The position numbers and the translations under genes were made by a program. The notes beneath the pieces are model-generated. The model searched no databases. It saw nothing but the letters and a program-made list of their open reading frames with translations, and had not been told where the DNA came from. A stretch of 64,000 nt of DNA from a virus. Shown piece by piece: positions 16,353-24,546 of this stretch. The stretch spans positions 1-64,000 of the IMG/VR virus record IMGVR_UViG_3300019776_000919; one strand, 5' to 3'. Within the stretch, counting starts at the first letter, position 1. Each line of letters starts with the position of its first letter.

Positions 16353-17948
16353 ATGGAAATTAAAGCATCTCAATTAGCCCCTGCAATTCTTCAACTAAAG
16401 GGGAAGCCGTTAGACCTGTCAGAGTATAAACCGTTTGAACTCGTATACGACGTATCTCCTCCTACATTAACTGCGTGTTGTGGAAGACAGATAGGTAAGT
16501 CAGTTAGTTTGGCAAGTGCTATTACAACAACGAGTATTTTACGCAAGCATTTTTCTACTCTGTTTGTAAGTCCTTTATCCCAGCAAACTTCTAGATTTTC
16601 AACTCAATATCTAGAACCTTTTATTAACTCTCCTATTGTTAAAAATCACTTCATAGATGCGTCTTCTAAGAAAAACGTATTTTCTAGAACTTTTACCAAT
16701 GGCTCTGCAGTTACTTTAGGTTACGCAGAGACGGAGCAAGACGCCGACCGTATTCGTGGGGTTTCAGCGGATCAAATGTATTTTGACGAGGTACAGGATG
16801 CCAGTTTGGAAGCTTTGCCTATTTTGGAAGAAACGCTGTCTGCCTCCGAGCACATGTTTAGACGATACACCGGTACTGCAAAAGGGGAATCGAATACTCT
16901 AACAGTTTTGTTTAAAAGATCTAACATGTTGGAGTGGGTTGTAAGATGTACTCACTGCGGAAAACACGCTATACCCAATGAGTTTGAAACCTGTTTAAAA
17001 ATTATTAACGCCAATCCTAACGGCCCAGGTTGTCCACATTGCGGCGGGTTGTTGGATATGAAAACTGGAGTTTGGATGGCTGGTAAACCAAGTGTAAAAA
17101 ATCACGTAGGTGTTCATATACCTCAATTTTGCATTCCAGCTAGAACCACCCCTAAGAAATGGGCGGAGTTGGTAGATAAGGCAAAAAGGTACGATCACAT
17201 TAAATTAAGTAATGAAGTTTTTGGATTACCCGTAGGAGCTGGTGGTAGACCTCTTTCTTTAAGACAAGTAATGGGAGTCTGTAACCCTTCAAGAACTTCT
17301 TTTGATACAGGTTTTCCTAAAGACGATAGAAATATCCTATTTACAGTGCTAGGTGTAGACTGGAGTGTTACGGGATCCGAAAAGAGTTATACCGTCGTTA
17401 CTGTTCTGGGATTTGACTACTCTGGTAAACAGTATATTGTGTACGCTCAGAGATTGGATGGTATTGATATACTAGCTCAAGTATCTAGAGTAATAGAACT
17501 CTATAGACAGTTCGAATGTTCACATATTGCCTCAGATAGAGGGGTTGGTGTTCTACAAGGTCAATTAATGAAGAGAGCACTTGGAGATGACAAAGTTAGT
17601 ATGATTAATTACGTTGCTGCAAAAGCGAACCTCCGTTTCGATAAAGAAGGTAATTATTTTGCTGCAGATAGAACTTTAGCAATTGATACTGCAGTTATCA
17701 AGATCAAGATGGGGCCCAGTAAATTGGAATCTCCAGCTTGGTCATTAATGGAAACGTTTTGGAATGACGCCCTGCATATATACGAAGAGGAATCGCATAG
17801 CGGTAGACGACTGTACAGAAAAGATGAGGACGGCACCGACGATTTCTTACACTCCTTAGTTTTCGCAAACATAGCTCATATGATTGTTAAAGGTGACTTT
17901 ACATATCAAGATAAAGAATCAATTGAAGATGATACTTTTAATTTCTAA
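16353..17948 (+). CDS. terL: Terminase large subunit (GpA-like)
   Basis: The DNA-packaging motor of 531 residues. The N-terminal ATPase shows Walker A (CCGRQIGKS, ~43-51) and Walker B (MYFDEVQD, ~139-146). A zinc-ribbon-like insert with two C-x-x-C pairs (CTHCG, CPHCGG) follows at ~196-233. The C-terminal RNase H-like nuclease has acidic residues in VLGVDWS, ASDRGVG and DDFLHS. The order ATPase, Zn ribbon, nuclease resembles lambda gpA-type terminases. There is no Shine-Dalgarno. No small subunit is recognisable nearby. Confidence 0.92.
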   Translation: MEIKASQLAPAILQLKGKPLDLSEYKPFELVYDVSPPTLTACCGRQIGKSVSLASAITTTSILRKHFSTLFVSPLSQQTSRFSTQYLEPFINSPIVKNHFIDASSKKNVFSRTFTNGSAVTLGYAETEQDADRIRGVSADQMYFDEVQDASLEALPILEETLSASEHMFRRYTGTAKGESNTLTVLFKRSNMLEWVVRCTHCGKHAIPNEFETCLKIINANPNGPGCPHCGGLLDMKTGVWMAGKPSVKNHVGVHIPQFCIPARTTPKKWAELVDKAKRYDHIKLSNEVFGLPVGAGGRPLSLRQVMGVCNPSRTSFDTGFPKDDRNILFTVLGVDWSVTGSEKSYTVVTVLGFDYSGKQYIVYAQRLDGIDILAQVSRVIELYRQFECSHIASDRGVGVLQGQLMKRALGDDKVSMINYVAAKANLRFDKEGNYFAADRTLAIDTAVIKIKMGPSKLESPAWSLMETFWNDALHIYEEESHSGRRLYRKDEDGTDDFLHSLVFANIAHMIVKGDFTYQDKESIEDDTFNF

Positions 17949-17950
17949 TC

Positions 17951-17960
17951 GTGTTATAAT
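17951..17960 (+). promoter_or_regulatory. Putative late promoter box upstream of tail chaperone
   Basis: GTGTTATAAT, 26 bp upstream of the ATG at 17987 and immediately after the terminase stop. It matches the boxes at 16331 and 31206. No -35 element is apparent. Confidence 0.4.
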
Positions 17961-17986
17961 ACCTAAACATTTAACCATAACTAACT

Positions 17987-18571
17987 ATGTCTAATTCTGA
18001 TTTTGAACTGCCGATTAATTCAAGAAATAAAAAGCCTCAAGGACCGGCCTCAGCGCCGTTTGTAGCCCCTAATAAAACTCCAAGCACCCCTAGCCCTACT
18101 TTAGCTACAAAATCGATTTCAGGGGCTTTAAATGAGTCCGGTGATGATGACGAAACTAAAGAACCTACCTCTAATAAAAATGGCGAACCTTTTTATCCAC
18201 AAGAAGAATTGTTCCGGGTATTTGATGAAATCATTTTCTCCGGCGAATACAGAGAATCATTTAATATCAGAGGGAAAGTTCCAGTTACTTTCAGAACTAG
18301 AACGGCAGAGGAGATTTCTGAAATTCAACGATTTATTGATTCTTCAGACTTCAAGTTGATTTCTACTGTAGAATCTGTAAGATCAGTCATGAATCTCAGA
18401 TATGCTCTGTGTAATTATAGGGATAAAAATTTAGAGCTAATGAAGGATACTGATAGAGCTGTTTTCATTGAAAGTCTACCTGGCCCGATTATAGGAATGC
18501 TTTTGAATCAACTAAGTAAATTTGATAGCAAGGTTAGTCAAGCTTGTAGAGAAGGTGAAGAAAATTTTTAA
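17987..18571 (+). CDS. Tail assembly chaperone, short form
   Basis: A 194-residue protein: a disordered Pro/Ser/Lys-rich N-terminus (~1-65) and an acidic helical domain typical of tail assembly chaperones. It ends at a TAA that directly follows a slippery AAATTTT heptamer. Position just upstream of the long tape-measure-like gene is the classic site of the chaperone pair that wraps the tape measure (as lambda gpG/gpGT). The second gene continues in the -1 frame. Confidence 0.75.
   Translation: MSNSDFELPINSRNKKPQGPASAPFVAPNKTPSTPSPTLATKSISGALNESGDDDETKEPTSNKNGEPFYPQEELFRVFDEIIFSGEYRESFNIRGKVPVTFRTRTAEEISEIQRFIDSSDFKLISTVESVRSVMNLRYALCNYRDKNLELMKDTDRAVFIESLPGPIIGMLLNQLSKFDSKVSQACREGEENF
18562..18568 (+). 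other. Programmed -1 ribosomal frameshift site
   Basis: The heptamer A-AAT-TTT sits immediately before the zero-frame stop codon TAA (18569-18571). Slipping one base back gives codons AAA and TTT, and then an open -1 frame starting TTA-AAA-CAA that runs to 18957. No ATG for the second frame lies at the junction (the first is at 18595). The site, its position and the -1 direction match tail chaperone frameshifts in other phages. Confidence 0.8.
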
Positions 18572-18585
18572 AACAACCCTGGGCA

Positions 18586-18957
18586 TTGCAACGAATGAAG
18601 TTGCACTTCCGGGGTATTCAGGTACCTGCCCTAGGAAGTCCTCGGGATATTGTGTACCGCAACTATTTATTGCACGAAACTAGAGTTGAAGCTAAAAAAC
18701 ACCAAATGTTATTGCTTACAACAATAGGTGCTCCGTTTATAACTACAGATTCAGCAAGATCTAGTTGGGATAGACAAGCTAAGCAAGCATTTGAAGAGTA
18801 TGTATCATTAATGTTTGGCGAAGAGGTAACTCCAAATATGAGGGAAGAGAATGAAATGATGGAGTTCTACATGAACAAAGTTAAAAATTCAAGTCCAGTT
18901 TTATCTGGAAGTTCTTCTAAAGGTAACTTGGTCGTATCTAATTTACCAGAGTTTTAA
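18586..18957 (+). CDS. Tail assembly chaperone, -1 frameshift extension
   Basis: This frame encodes the C-terminal part of the long chaperone form, reached by the -1 shift at 18562-18568; read that way the fusion continues ...E-N-F-L-K-Q-P-W-A-L-Q. The only starts near the front are a TTG at 18586 and an ATG at 18595, without ribosome binding site, so independent translation is unlikely. The segment has a conserved-looking W, an RNYLLHETRVE helix and a polar tail. It is followed by a terminator and the tape-measure gene. Confidence 0.78.
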   Translation: MQRMKLHFRGIQVPALGSPRDIVYRNYLLHETRVEAKKHQMLLLTTIGAPFITTDSARSSWDRQAKQAFEEYVSLMFGEEVTPNMREENEMMEFYMNKVKNSSPVLSGSSSKGNLVVSNLPEF

Positions 18958-18970
18958 ACATCTAAAATAT

Positions 18971-18995
18971 AAAGGCCCACATCAGGGCCTTTTTT
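18971..18995 (+). terminator. Terminator before the tape-measure gene
   Basis: The stem AAGGCCC/GGGCCTT with loop ACATCA is followed by T6. It would attenuate transcription between the tail chaperone and the tape-measure gene, as is common for the highly expressed chaperone. Confidence 0.75.
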
Positions 18996-18999
18996 CAAC

Positions 19000-21855
19000 A
19001 TGAATCCATACGGTCCTTCTGGCGATCCTTTTATGTCAAACGCCGATCAGGCGGCAAATAGTTTTTCAAACCCCATGAACATGGCTCACATGGCTCCTGG
19101 CTGGGGGATGAATCCTGCGTACCAAACACCTTCCTATGATGCTCCATACAGACCGGCTTACTCAGGCCCAAATCCGTATGCGTCGTATCAAAAGCCTGGA
19201 TTCTTTGGTTCAGCAAGCAGGCTATTTAATCCGTTCCATCAAGATCCTACTTGGGGAAATCCCTACGATCACAATAGAAGTTCTTTTGATGGATTAGCTA
19301 CTAGGCCTATTGATGGAGGCATGAATATAATGCAAAACTATGTAATGCCTACTGCTGCAATGTGGGCTACTAATAATGCATTTACACGAGCCATGGGTAG
19401 ATCAATTGGATCGGGCATTGGATCCGGGGTAATGCAAGGTCTTGGATTCGGTGGTAGAGCCGCCGGTGTGGCTGGAAGTGTAGGAGGTTTTGCTGGGGGC
19501 TTTTTAGGCCCATTGGCTGCAGGCCTTGCAGTAGCCAATGGGATAGATGCTACTATATTTCAACCTTACAATCGAGTAAGAGCAGCTACAGACGACATTA
19601 GGAATACGTTTTCTGGGATTACTATGCCCGGTAACGGAGGATCTTCTATTACAGGTCGTGGATTTTCTCGCGGAGAAGCCTCTAGGATTGGGAGCAGTAT
19701 TGACTCATTAGGAATGATGGATAGTACATTTTCTACTAATCAGTACCATGCTATTGCTTCTATGGGGATGAAAACCAATCTGTTTGATGATGTAAGTTCT
19801 GGAGCTGGCGTAACAAGTAGAGTATCTTCAATTGCATCTCAGATTAAGACAATTTTAGCAATATCGAAAGATCCTAATATACAAACCGCCATCGAGGAAT
19901 TAAGCAAGTTAAAAATGGGAGGGGCTAGTGTAGCTGGAGGGGCACATTCACAAGCTATGAGCGCGTACTCTAGTATCGGCATGAATGCAAGCGCTGCCGG
20001 GGTCTCTGTTCAAAGAATGATGAGTACAGTAGGTGCCCAAGGACAATACATGTTCCAAATGAACGGTATGACTCCTTATCTAGGCCAAATAGCAGCTTCA
20101 AATGCGTTTGCGGGATTTGCTTCCGCCCACAGAACAGGTCTTCTTTCAGACGGTGCTTTGGCCAGAATGGGCGGCACTGAAGGTGCTACTCAATCGGCAG
20201 TTGCTGCTCAGTTAACTGGCCAAAGAACAGCTTATAACATGATGGGTTTGGCTGTTAAAAATATGACCGGGGCTAGTACAAATGGATTTGTAGGTACTGC
20301 TTCAGCTTATGGGGCAATGGCCGCTAGAAATCCTATGGGAGTTGCAGGTCAACAGTTACTTCATGGCGATGAGTGGTTGAGTAGGCAATCCGAAACACCT
20401 GAGGGGTTCTTAACTTTAGAAAAAGGTGCAATTGAAAAATTACGTACTACAGGGCAAAGACCTACCGGTCCAAACGGTACGTATGATCCTGCGCAAGTCG
20501 CTATAGCTATGCAATCTATGGGAGCTACTCCTGCAGAAATTCAAGCTTATGCTAGGTTAAGACAATCTCAGACAAATTCTACCGTAGTAGATCACAATGT
20601 AAAAGCTTTCCGTGCTCAAACTATTGAAACAGTCGATGCTGCAATCGATCAAGCCGGAGCTAGGCAGGGCTTGGTAAATAGCACAATTAAGAGAGTTTCT
20701 GAATTTGGGAAATCAGCAGTTGATTCTTTATCTTTTGGTCGTACCGCTGCAGAGGGAGTAGGGGATTTTACTGACAACACTGAAAGTTTATTTTATAAAC
20801 ATTGGAAGGGGGTTGGTGTTAAAGACCTTTCTTCAGGAGATTTTAATAAGCAATTTGATATTCGAAAAATTAAGGATAAAGTATTGCTAGGAAAAGATCC
20901 TTTGAACATGAGTAAAGTTGGCATATTAGAGTCGATAAATACTGCTGCAAAATCAGGTGGCCCAGGATCGGCCGCAGCAAGAGAATTGTTAGAAAAAGGA
21001 TTTGATCATAAGGACGCTAAAGATTTACTAGTTAAGTTTTTAAAAGCCAGAGGAGATAGAGTTTCTAAAAATACGTTAGAGGATCTTGAAAAATCATCAG
21101 CTCCTTTTGACGAAATTGCTAAGATGGCCCGAGGTAACGTACTTAACTCTGGAAATCCTGGAGGGGTACTTGCGGATGATGCAAAACGTATTTCCGAGAT
21201 AACGGGTACTAAAGGGGACTTAGTTGATAATTTAAAAATACTAGGAGAGGCTCAAGAATTATTTGCCACGGAAGGCCCCTTAGGTTTAAAAATAGAAGAT
21301 GCCTTAAAAGACGGTAAGTATAAAGAGCTTGCCGGGGTCTTAAATAAATCTGACGATAAAGTAAGCGCTTTAACAAAAATGGTTAAGGATTCTGCTGAAG
21401 GAGGTTATAGAAAAGCCGCCAAACTTGCAGGATCAATGAGCATGTCAGTTGAAGAAATGTATGCTGCACCTACTAGATTTTCATCTGATCAATCAGTTGT
21501 CAAAGCTATTATTGATAGTAAAGGCGATAGAGTTAAATTAGCTGCCATACGTGCTGCAGAATTAAGTAAACGTAACGGTGGTTCTTTACGCGGAATGTCG
21601 GTATTGACTAATGATTATGCTAAAAGAGATGAACTGAATAATATATACTCCGCCTTGGATAAAGGAAATGAGCATATAAGCAATGCAAAAGAGTTATCAA
21701 AATCAGAGGTTAATTGGGGGAGTTTATCTAGTAGTATGGGGGAAGCCGCAAATGTTCAATTAGCCGCAGCTCAAATGAATTTACAAGCTGCTACTATAAA
21801 TGCGAAAAACAGAGGTATTCAATTTTCTGCAGGAAACTCTAAGCCTGCAAATTAA
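19000..21855 (+). CDS. Putative tape-measure protein
   Basis: The longest protein of this block (951 residues), located directly after the frameshifting tail chaperone, where phages encode the tape measure that sets tail length. The first ~110 residues are Pro/Tyr/Asn-rich. Residues ~140-185 form a Gly/Ala-rich hydrophobic segment that may insert into a membrane on DNA ejection. The rest is helical with many Ala, Ser and Met residues. No lytic domain is recognised. The length would correspond to a moderate tail, roughly 0.15 nm per residue by the general rule. Confidence 0.7.
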   Translation: MNPYGPSGDPFMSNADQAANSFSNPMNMAHMAPGWGMNPAYQTPSYDAPYRPAYSGPNPYASYQKPGFFGSASRLFNPFHQDPTWGNPYDHNRSSFDGLATRPIDGGMNIMQNYVMPTAAMWATNNAFTRAMGRSIGSGIGSGVMQGLGFGGRAAGVAGSVGGFAGGFLGPLAAGLAVANGIDATIFQPYNRVRAATDDIRNTFSGITMPGNGGSSITGRGFSRGEASRIGSSIDSLGMMDSTFSTNQYHAIASMGMKTNLFDDVSSGAGVTSRVSSIASQIKTILAISKDPNIQTAIEELSKLKMGGASVAGGAHSQAMSAYSSIGMNASAAGVSVQRMMSTVGAQGQYMFQMNGMTPYLGQIAASNAFAGFASAHRTGLLSDGALARMGGTEGATQSAVAAQLTGQRTAYNMMGLAVKNMTGASTNGFVGTASAYGAMAARNPMGVAGQQLLHGDEWLSRQSETPEGFLTLEKGAIEKLRTTGQRPTGPNGTYDPAQVAIAMQSMGATPAEIQAYARLRQSQTNSTVVDHNVKAFRAQTIETVDAAIDQAGARQGLVNSTIKRVSEFGKSAVDSLSFGRTAAEGVGDFTDNTESLFYKHWKGVGVKDLSSGDFNKQFDIRKIKDKVLLGKDPLNMSKVGILESINTAAKSGGPGSAAARELLEKGFDHKDAKDLLVKFLKARGDRVSKNTLEDLEKSSAPFDEIAKMARGNVLNSGNPGGVLADDAKRISEITGTKGDLVDNLKILGEAQELFATEGPLGLKIEDALKDGKYKELAGVLNKSDDKVSALTKMVKDSAEGGYRKAAKLAGSMSMSVEEMYAAPTRFSSDQSVVKAIIDSKGDRVKLAAIRAAELSKRNGGSLRGMSVLTNDYAKRDELNNIYSALDKGNEHISNAKELSKSEVNWGSLSSSMGEAANVQLAAAQMNLQAATINAKNRGIQFSAGNSKPAN

Positions 21856-21873
21856 TTATATTAAGATAGCGCT

Positions 21874-22110
21874 ATGGCAATTATCAATCAACCACGTAAG
21901 GACTTTGTACGTCCAGTACTTACTGCACTTACGCCATTAACCCTGTATTTAGAACGGGTAAATTCTATCTCTGAGGGGCTGAGAGACTCTTCTGATGGAT
22001 TCGATTATCTACCCATGCAGTTCGGAGGGATAAAAGGCCAGCAACAATCGCTTGTAGCCAACTCTGTAATCAAGGTTATTAATTTCAAGATATCATCAAA
22101 TGCCCAGTAA
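21874..22110 (+). CDS. Small tail protein of unknown function
   Basis: A 78-residue protein between the tape measure and a large tail protein, overlapping the latter by 11 bp. It is mixed in character with a Leu/Val-rich middle. No known motif. Its position suggests a tail or baseplate component. Confidence 0.5.
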   Translation: MAIINQPRKDFVRPVLTALTPLTLYLERVNSISEGLRDSSDGFDYLPMQFGGIKGQQQSLVANSVIKVINFKISSNAQ

Positions 22111-23707
22111 TATTTCCGATACAAATGTTTTCACTCCGCCAGGATCAAACGCTACTGCTGCAGAGGTAGACCAATACGTTTCTAAAACAACTGATGCTGT
22201 TCAAACAGTTACTATAACAGGTAAGCGTTTACGTACAAATGTTTTGCAAAAAGACGGGAAAATTACCCAGACAGAAAGATTATTCAGTACAAGGGCAAGA
22301 TATACCGCTACTGATCCTCAATCTGTAAATACAAATATAGAGGCATCTAGGGGGCAATGGGCGTATATGAAACTCATGACCAGTACCGCTCAAGCCAAAG
22401 AATATTCAAGCAAACAAACTTCTACTAGAGATGTAGCTTTTAAAGAACTCATAGGCCAAGATAGTGCTGTGTCGAAAATGGCAGATGCTACTGGAAATAA
22501 GAAATCAGGGTATGATAAATTTCTTATTACAGGGGTGTCTTGCAGCATGTCTGAAAAAATACAAATTTCAGAAGTGTTTGGAGATAATGAAGTGGTTTAT
22601 TATTTTGGACATCAACCAATGGTGTTTAATCTAAATGGATTACTGATAGATAGTGTCGATAATGATTGGTTAACAACTTGGCTGCAAATGTATAGTGATT
22701 TCTTACGTGGAAGTCAAACAGCTAAAAATTATGAATTGATCAGATTAGTACTACCTAATATGATTTTGACCGGCACTATTAGCGGTTTTAATTGGAGCCA
22801 GGATGCATCCAGAGATACAGACATACCTTTTAGTATGCAGTTTATTGCAAAAGTAATTGAACCGCTACCTACTTTAAGAGAAGGTATGGTTTTATCAAAT
22901 GGATTATCAAATGTAGATTTTTCGCAAGCATATAAACTTGTAAGTAAAAAAGAAATCAACTCTTTAAAAAATCAATTTGCAACTTTAACTTCTGTAATTC
23001 AAGACCCTCTATCTACAACTAAAGATAGAGCAGATGCACTATCCCAGTTAGGTACGGGACTAGGGGGAGCGTTCGGTAGTTTTTTAAATGCGTCATCTGG
23101 CACAATTACTCAGTTTCAATCTACGGTAGAGGGGTGGGATCAGACAAGCAAATCTACTATAAATGGATTACGTAATTCAGCTATGTTTCAAACAGTTACG
23201 TCTTCCTTAAATGGTATTCGTACTAACTTGTTCTCACCTATATACGGAGTACTTTCTAGTCTGACAAAACTAGTATCTAATACTCTCAACTCTGCAAATG
23301 CCCTTGTTAATTCCGCCATTAATCCAGTTAGAAATATTCTAAGGGATATTACTAATATTTCGGTTAAAGCAACAGCCCTAGTTAATTTAGTTAACAGCTC
23401 TATTACGGCGTTCGGTAGAAATGTAACGGGACAACTTAAAGGAGTAGAAGAAGATTACAAAACCGCAATTAAGTCTTTAAAACAAGCATCCGGTGCAATA
23501 GGAACTGCCCCTAAATCAGTATCTAATACGATTGCCCATATGTTTAGTAATGGGTTGTTGAACTCGAATACCGCATTTTTAAAATCATCTCCCAAATTAA
23601 CCTTTAATAGCCCATCTTTAACTTTAAGTTCAAGTATCCCAGTATCTAAAACAGCCCTTCTTTCCGGAGTACTTGGATATACTTCCGCTACTGCCAATTC
23701 ACTATGA
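22100..23707 (+). CDS. Tail / baseplate structural protein
   Basis: A 535-residue protein. The centre (residues ~145-260) has a repeated beta pattern (F-L-I-T-G-V, V-V-Y-Y-F-G-H-Q-P, F-N-L-N-G-L) followed by W-L-x-x-W-L-x-x-Y-x-x-F-L-R-G-S. The C-terminal half is helical and Ser/Asn-rich. It resembles tail-tube or baseplate connector proteins found after the tape measure, but no exact family is recognised. It ends 4 bp inside the next gene's start. Confidence 0.55.
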   Translation: MPSNISDTNVFTPPGSNATAAEVDQYVSKTTDAVQTVTITGKRLRTNVLQKDGKITQTERLFSTRARYTATDPQSVNTNIEASRGQWAYMKLMTSTAQAKEYSSKQTSTRDVAFKELIGQDSAVSKMADATGNKKSGYDKFLITGVSCSMSEKIQISEVFGDNEVVYYFGHQPMVFNLNGLLIDSVDNDWLTTWLQMYSDFLRGSQTAKNYELIRLVLPNMILTGTISGFNWSQDASRDTDIPFSMQFIAKVIEPLPTLREGMVLSNGLSNVDFSQAYKLVSKKEINSLKNQFATLTSVIQDPLSTTKDRADALSQLGTGLGGAFGSFLNASSGTITQFQSTVEGWDQTSKSTINGLRNSAMFQTVTSSLNGIRTNLFSPIYGVLSSLTKLVSNTLNSANALVNSAINPVRNILRDITNISVKATALVNLVNSSITAFGRNVTGQLKGVEEDYKTAIKSLKQASGAIGTAPKSVSNTIAHMFSNGLLNSNTAFLKSSPKLTFNSPSLTLSSSIPVSKTALLSGVLGYTSATANSL

Positions 23708-24546
23708 GAAACTATACAAATACGCTATTGTTTGAATCGGCTTTAGATGCTATAAGTCCGTCAAATGTTCAATTGTACAATGTTGCATTTCGCCTTTTTA
23801 ATCCGGTAGTTAAAGCAATAGAAAATGATTGCGGAACTTTGCTTGGGACTCCGATCCCAGTGGATTTTAAAGCTGAGGGATTTATTGAATTAGATACAGG
23901 TCTTCCTATTACAAAATCAAATATCATTTCATTAGCACTATCTAATTCTAGATTTGTAAGTGTTAGATCTGCGTATTCTTGCATTTCCAAAGGAGGGGTT
24001 TGTAAAACATGTTTGGCCGCATCGAAACCCAGAGTTTCTATTACGGTAGGCTCTACTTATCAAGTAAATCCTGAACTTATAATTTCTACTAACCCATCTG
24101 TACTGCTATCTGGGCAAACCACCGTCACCCTCCCGTATAATACAACTCAATATGATACGTTGTATATATATGATAATGGCGCATTAGTAAGTCAAAGTAG
24201 TTACACCGTGTCAGGATCAACTTTAACTTTTTCATCTGCCCCGGTCTCCGATAGGCCTTTACTATTAAAGTTCAGTATCTATTCAAATGTAGGTTTTTAT
24301 TACTGGTTAGCAGGTACTTATTCCGGATCTTTGCTTGGCATTAAATCCTTGGCAGAATTACCTTTACCGCTTAAACCCAGTTTATTGTTAAGTAACATAA
24401 ATAATTACGATATTGATAGTATTATTAAGTTGTTAAAAGATACTGAGATTGCAGATCAAGATTTCGTATCTTACATACCTTCGATAAAAGATCCTTTGGA
24501 AAAAGCTATTTTTGTAGTAACATTAGGGTCTATCTTTTTAAATTAA
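23704..24546 (+). CDS. Unknown baseplate-region protein
   Basis: A 280-residue protein overlapping the gene before it by 4 bp and abutting the hub gene. Around residues 92-106 there is a cysteine cluster (C-x5-G-G-V-C-x-x-C) that could bind a metal or form a disulphide. The middle (residues ~115-185) looks like a beta-sandwich domain. It may be a baseplate wedge or hub accessory. The family is not recognised. Confidence 0.5.
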   Translation: MRNYTNTLLFESALDAISPSNVQLYNVAFRLFNPVVKAIENDCGTLLGTPIPVDFKAEGFIELDTGLPITKSNIISLALSNSRFVSVRSAYSCISKGGVCKTCLAASKPRVSITVGSTYQVNPELIISTNPSVLLSGQTTVTLPYNTTQYDTLYIYDNGALVSQSSYTVSGSTLTFSSAPVSDRPLLLKFSIYSNVGFYYWLAGTYSGSLLGIKSLAELPLPLKPSLLLSNINNYDIDSIIKLLKDTEIADQDFVSYIPSIKDPLEKAIFVVTLGSIFLN

